Below, one piece after another: positions 60,349-64,000 of a stretch of 64,000 nt of DNA. Within the stretch, counting starts at the first letter, position 1, and every line of letters begins with the position of its first letter. Both the position numbers and the translations under genes were made by a program. Location: positions 248,001-312,000 of the forward strand of contig NZ_SJEY01000004.1 of assembly GCF_004761875.1 (NCBI RefSeq), written 5' to 3'. Origin of the DNA: Roseovarius aestuariivivens. Lineage in GTDB: Bacteria > Pseudomonadota > Alphaproteobacteria > Rhodobacterales > Rhodobacteraceae. The notes under the pieces are model-generated. The model had not been told where the DNA came from, did not search any database, and saw only the letters and a list, made by a program, of their open reading frames with translations.

Positions 60349-62037
<1,689 letters not shown>

Positions 62038-62119
62038 GGTTTCGCATCCGCGAAACCGATCGCCCGGCAGGCCTTCGATTCAGATCGGCGGCCTCCCGGG
62101 TTCCGCACCGCAAACAAAC

Positions 62120-62148
62120 AGGGCCGTCCCATCGGGGCGGCCCTTTTT
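62120..62148 (+). terminator. Intrinsic terminator of groESL
   Basis: GGGCCGTCCC (62121-62130) pairs with GGGGCGGCCC (62134-62143) around an ATC loop, one G-U pair, followed by five T. It also protects from the convergent gene ending at 62171. Confidence 0.85.
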
Positions 62149-62170
62149 CGCGCGCAGTGCGCTGGTGTGG

Positions 62171-62794
62171 TCAGGCCGAAAACAGCTTGCGCTTGGGCGG
62201 GGGCCGGTCGCGCAGCCGCAGCGACGGCTTCGGCGCGGCGTCACGCTGCGCTGTCTTCATGACCGCGCAAAGCTGCTGATGCACGGTCTCGATCTCGTCG
62301 GTAATTCCGGTCAGGGCAATCGCGGGAGAGGACGAACCGGTCACCCGCACCAAAAGCGTCGCCAGCCCGCCGGGCATCGCCGGACGGTTAAGAAAGACGC
62401 TTTCGATTTCGCCGAGATTGATCTGTCGGGCGACACGGGCCTGATCGTTGATGTTGATCTTGGTGAGTGACAGCGTGCCCTCCTGCAGGTCAAGGCTCAT
62501 CTGCCGCCGGAACCCGCGCGTGCCATACGCGAACACCGCCAGACCGCCTGCCGCCATGATCGACCCCAAAGCGCCATGCGACACCAACGTGCCGGCGCTT
62601 TCATGCGCGGGTACGAGAAACCATAGCAGGATCGCGGCGGCCACCATCAATACCCCGGCGGCCCGCAGGCTCATTTCCGTCACCGCCTCGACCTTGAAGC
62701 GGTCGAAACGTTCACGGGCCGTCAAACCCGTGGCCGTGGGGCGCAAGGATACGGTGCGCCATTGCGTTGGTCCCGCTTTTTGCAGACATGCCAT
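62171..62794 (-). CDS. Hypothetical two-TM protein with beta-rich C-terminal domain
   Basis: 207 residues: a basic N-terminus, two membrane helices (about 42-60 and 68-90, MVAAAILLWFLVPA and GSIMAAGGLAVFAYG), then a beta-rich cytoplasmic part (MSLDLQEGTLSLTKININDQARVARQINLGEIESVFL) and a basic Pro/Arg tail. The shape resembles the genes at 33983 and 39299, suggesting PH-like domains. It is convergent with groEL and has no operon partner. No function assigned. Confidence 0.75.
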   Translation of the reverse strand: MACLQKAGPTQWRTVSLRPTATGLTARERFDRFKVEAVTEMSLRAAGVLMVAAAILLWFLVPAHESAGTLVSHGALGSIMAAGGLAVFAYGTRGFRRQMSLDLQEGTLSLTKININDQARVARQINLGEIESVFLNRPAMPGGLATLLVRVTGSSSPAIALTGITDEIETVHQQLCAVMKTAQRDAAPKPSLRLRDRPPPKRKLFSA

Positions 62795-62906
62795 TGTTCC
62801 GGCTCCTGTCAGGTGCGTTCGTAAAGATCGCTAAAGACGAATCCGGGCATAACTTTGGCGCGTGTGGCGCGGGAAAAAGGCTGATCGGGTCCGATTCTGT
62901 GCGCCG

Positions 62907-63398
62907 CTAGGCCTGATCTTTCGGACGCACGATGTGGAACGTGCCGCTCATATAGGTCAGCGGCTTTTCCCCGGCATCCGAGATCCCCACAACGTTGCCG
63001 ATGCAGATCGCGTGGCTGCCATGCACATGGCGGTGCGTGAGGCTGCATGTGAACGCGGTGGCACGCGGCAGCAGCGGACCGAACTCGGTGTTGGTCACCG
63101 TGATCCCGGCAAACCGGTCGGGCGTTTCGGCATCGAAGATCCCCGCAAAGCGGCGCGCGACGTCGACCGCGTCCTCCGGCAGGATATTGACGGCAAAGGC
63201 GCCGTTGGCCTCGACCGCGCGCGCAATGCTGCTGTCGGCCTTCAGGCACACCAGCACCGAGGGCGGATCCGCCGACAGCGAGGTGAAGGCGCTCACCGTG
63301 GCGCCGGCCTTGCCGGCCGGGCCATCCGTCGTGACCACAGTCACCGTGGCGGCGACCTGGCGCATGGCCGTGATGAAGGCGTCGCGGACCGTCTTCAT
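62907..63398 (-). CDS. Flavin reductase family protein
   Basis: 163 residues from the ATG at 63398; the longer frame adds an unconserved start. The FMN-binding split-barrel domain is seen in FITAMRQVAATVTVVTTDGPAGKAGATVSAFTSLSADPPSVLVCL and in the later SLTHRHVHGSHAICIGNV segment. Such proteins supply reduced FMN to two-component monooxygenases (HpaC, NtaB type) or act on other substrates. No monooxygenase gene is adjacent in the window, so the partner is unknown. Confidence 0.9.
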   Translation of the reverse strand: MKTVRDAFITAMRQVAATVTVVTTDGPAGKAGATVSAFTSLSADPPSVLVCLKADSSIARAVEANGAFAVNILPEDAVDVARRFAGIFDAETPDRFAGITVTNTEFGPLLPRATAFTCSLTHRHVHGSHAICIGNVVGISDAGEKPLTYMSGTFHIVRPKDQA

Positions 63399-63636
63399 GG
63401 CACCGCCGTCCGCGATGGCATGGCCAAAAAGAAAAGGCCCTGTGACTGGGTCAATGCGATCTGTCTCCCGAATGTGCACGGACCGGACTTCGCGGTACCG
63501 CCGGCGCGTGATCGGTATATAGCGGCAGGCACGTCACCGGCAATGGGGCAGGGGCGCGATTGTGCCGCCGCGATCCGGCATTGCCCCCTGCCGGCATTCC
63601 TCCTAAGCAAGGAACACCCTCAATCCGAAGACCACT

Positions 63637-64000
63637 ATGCCCGCAGATCCCTCCCCGGCCATCGCCATCATGCCGCACCACGTCAAGCCGCGTCTGCGTC
63701 CCGGGCGGGTGGCGCTCGATGCGCTGGTCTGGCCGCGCGGGCGTCCGGCCCGCCTGCAGGGTGCGCACAAGACGCTGCGCGATCTTACGCCTGACGATCA
63801 TCTCGTCGTCTTTACCACCGACGCGCTGCATCTTCGCCCCTGGACCGGAACACCGGCCAAGCTTTCGGTGATGGTGCTGGAGCCGCGCGCGATCCATGGC
63901 CGCCACATGGCGCTTCTGCGTCTCACGCATCGCCGGTTTCACCGCGTGCTGACATCCAATCCCGGGCTGCTCTCGGCCCTGCCCAACGGTATTCTCTTTC
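63637..64000 (+). CDS. Possible glycosyltransferase, 3' truncated by the window edge
   Basis: 121 residues are visible from an ATG preceded by AAGGAACAC. The N-terminal part is a mixed alpha/beta domain (VVFTTDALHLRPWTG, LSVMVLEPRAIHG), and the last visible part, RFHRVLTSNPGLLSALPNG, recalls GT10/fucosyltransferase-like and other glycosyltransferases that have a tNPxLL...P-N/Y-G motif. The catalytic C-terminus is outside the window, so this stays tentative. It is divergent from the flavin reductase. Confidence 0.45.
   Translation, partial: MPADPSPAIAIMPHHVKPRLRPGRVALDALVWPRGRPARLQGAHKTLRDLTPDDHLVVFTTDALHLRPWTGTPAKLSVMVLEPRAIHGRHMALLRLTHRRFHRVLTSNPGLLSALPNGILF

Overview
The window is a GC-rich, densely packed chromosomal segment of an alphaproteobacterium, most likely a marine Rhodobacteraceae (Roseobacter group). 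The evidence is a DMSP lyase of the DddP type with every metal-ligand residue in place, the many Rhodobacteraceae-type conserved hypotheticals (TIGR02186, DUF1636, DUF2161, TIGR01459 HAD protein, AlgH/YqgE), an HrcA/CIRCE-controlled groESL operon and the overall gene style. No plasmid, phage, IS element or CRISPR array is visible; most genes are housekeeping.

Layout. 1-2.0 kb: end of an unknown gene, an H-type lectin protein, prs. 2.0-8.4 kb: HCCA-isomerase-like and alpha/beta hydrolase pair, threonine aldolase, YcgN-like protein, ribF, a GST, a MaoC hydratase and a HAD protein. 8.7-14.3 kb: TauE/SafE exporter with TIGR02186 partner, a late cobalamin operon (DUF1636-cobC-cbiB), a degenerate receiver protein and a hydrolase-OsmC fusion. 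14.5-16.2 kb: an anchored periplasmic protein followed by a FlgO/CsgG-like exported protein. 16.2-19.7 kb: dddP, hemE and divergent hemC. 19.8-22.8 kb: amtB with a 56-residue membrane microprotein, tRNA-Met and a DJ-1/PfpI protein in a more AT-rich stretch. 23-30.1 kb: class II aldolase, algH, DsbD N-terminal-like protein, RND efflux pair. 30.2-36.3 kb: moaB, metallophosphoesterase, uracil-DNA glycosylase, then a tightly overlapping operon pyrB-tail-anchored protein-PH-like protein-dihydroorotase-like protein-plsY. 36.3-46.1 kb: an unrecognised 467-residue protein, gshA, rsmE, ubiA, OmpA/BON envelope protein plus coiled-coil partner, cysteate lyase-like plus racemase operon, protein-tyrosine phosphatase. 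46.3-54.5 kb: sirtuin, argD-argF with an arginine-rich leader peptide, gnd, hrpB, meaB. 54.6-57.1 kb: LysR regulator and divergent integral-membrane hydroxylase in lower-GC DNA, followed by 0.4 kb without genes. 57.1-64 kb: Mn-dependent pyrophosphatase, DUF2161 nuclease-fold protein, TraB/GumN protein, groES-groEL, a two-TM protein, a flavin reductase and the start of a possible glycosyltransferase.

The most useful leads are: a 17-residue leader ORF with four consecutive Arg codons ahead of argD-argF; a dihydroorotase homologue next to pyrB whose metal-binding His-x-His is gone (a PyrC'-like structural partner of ATCase); the 467-residue protein with coiled coils, an Asn-rich beta-like segment and a glycine-rich hydrophobic C-terminus; the cuyA-like/racemase operon; a 29-residue TTG-started ORF with its own terminator before pyrB; an amtB-linked microprotein; a receiver domain lacking its phospho-acceptor; and three related intergenic repeats at 8.5, 48.4 and 58.8 kb. 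All functional statements are from reading the sequence and remembered family motifs; no database search was run.
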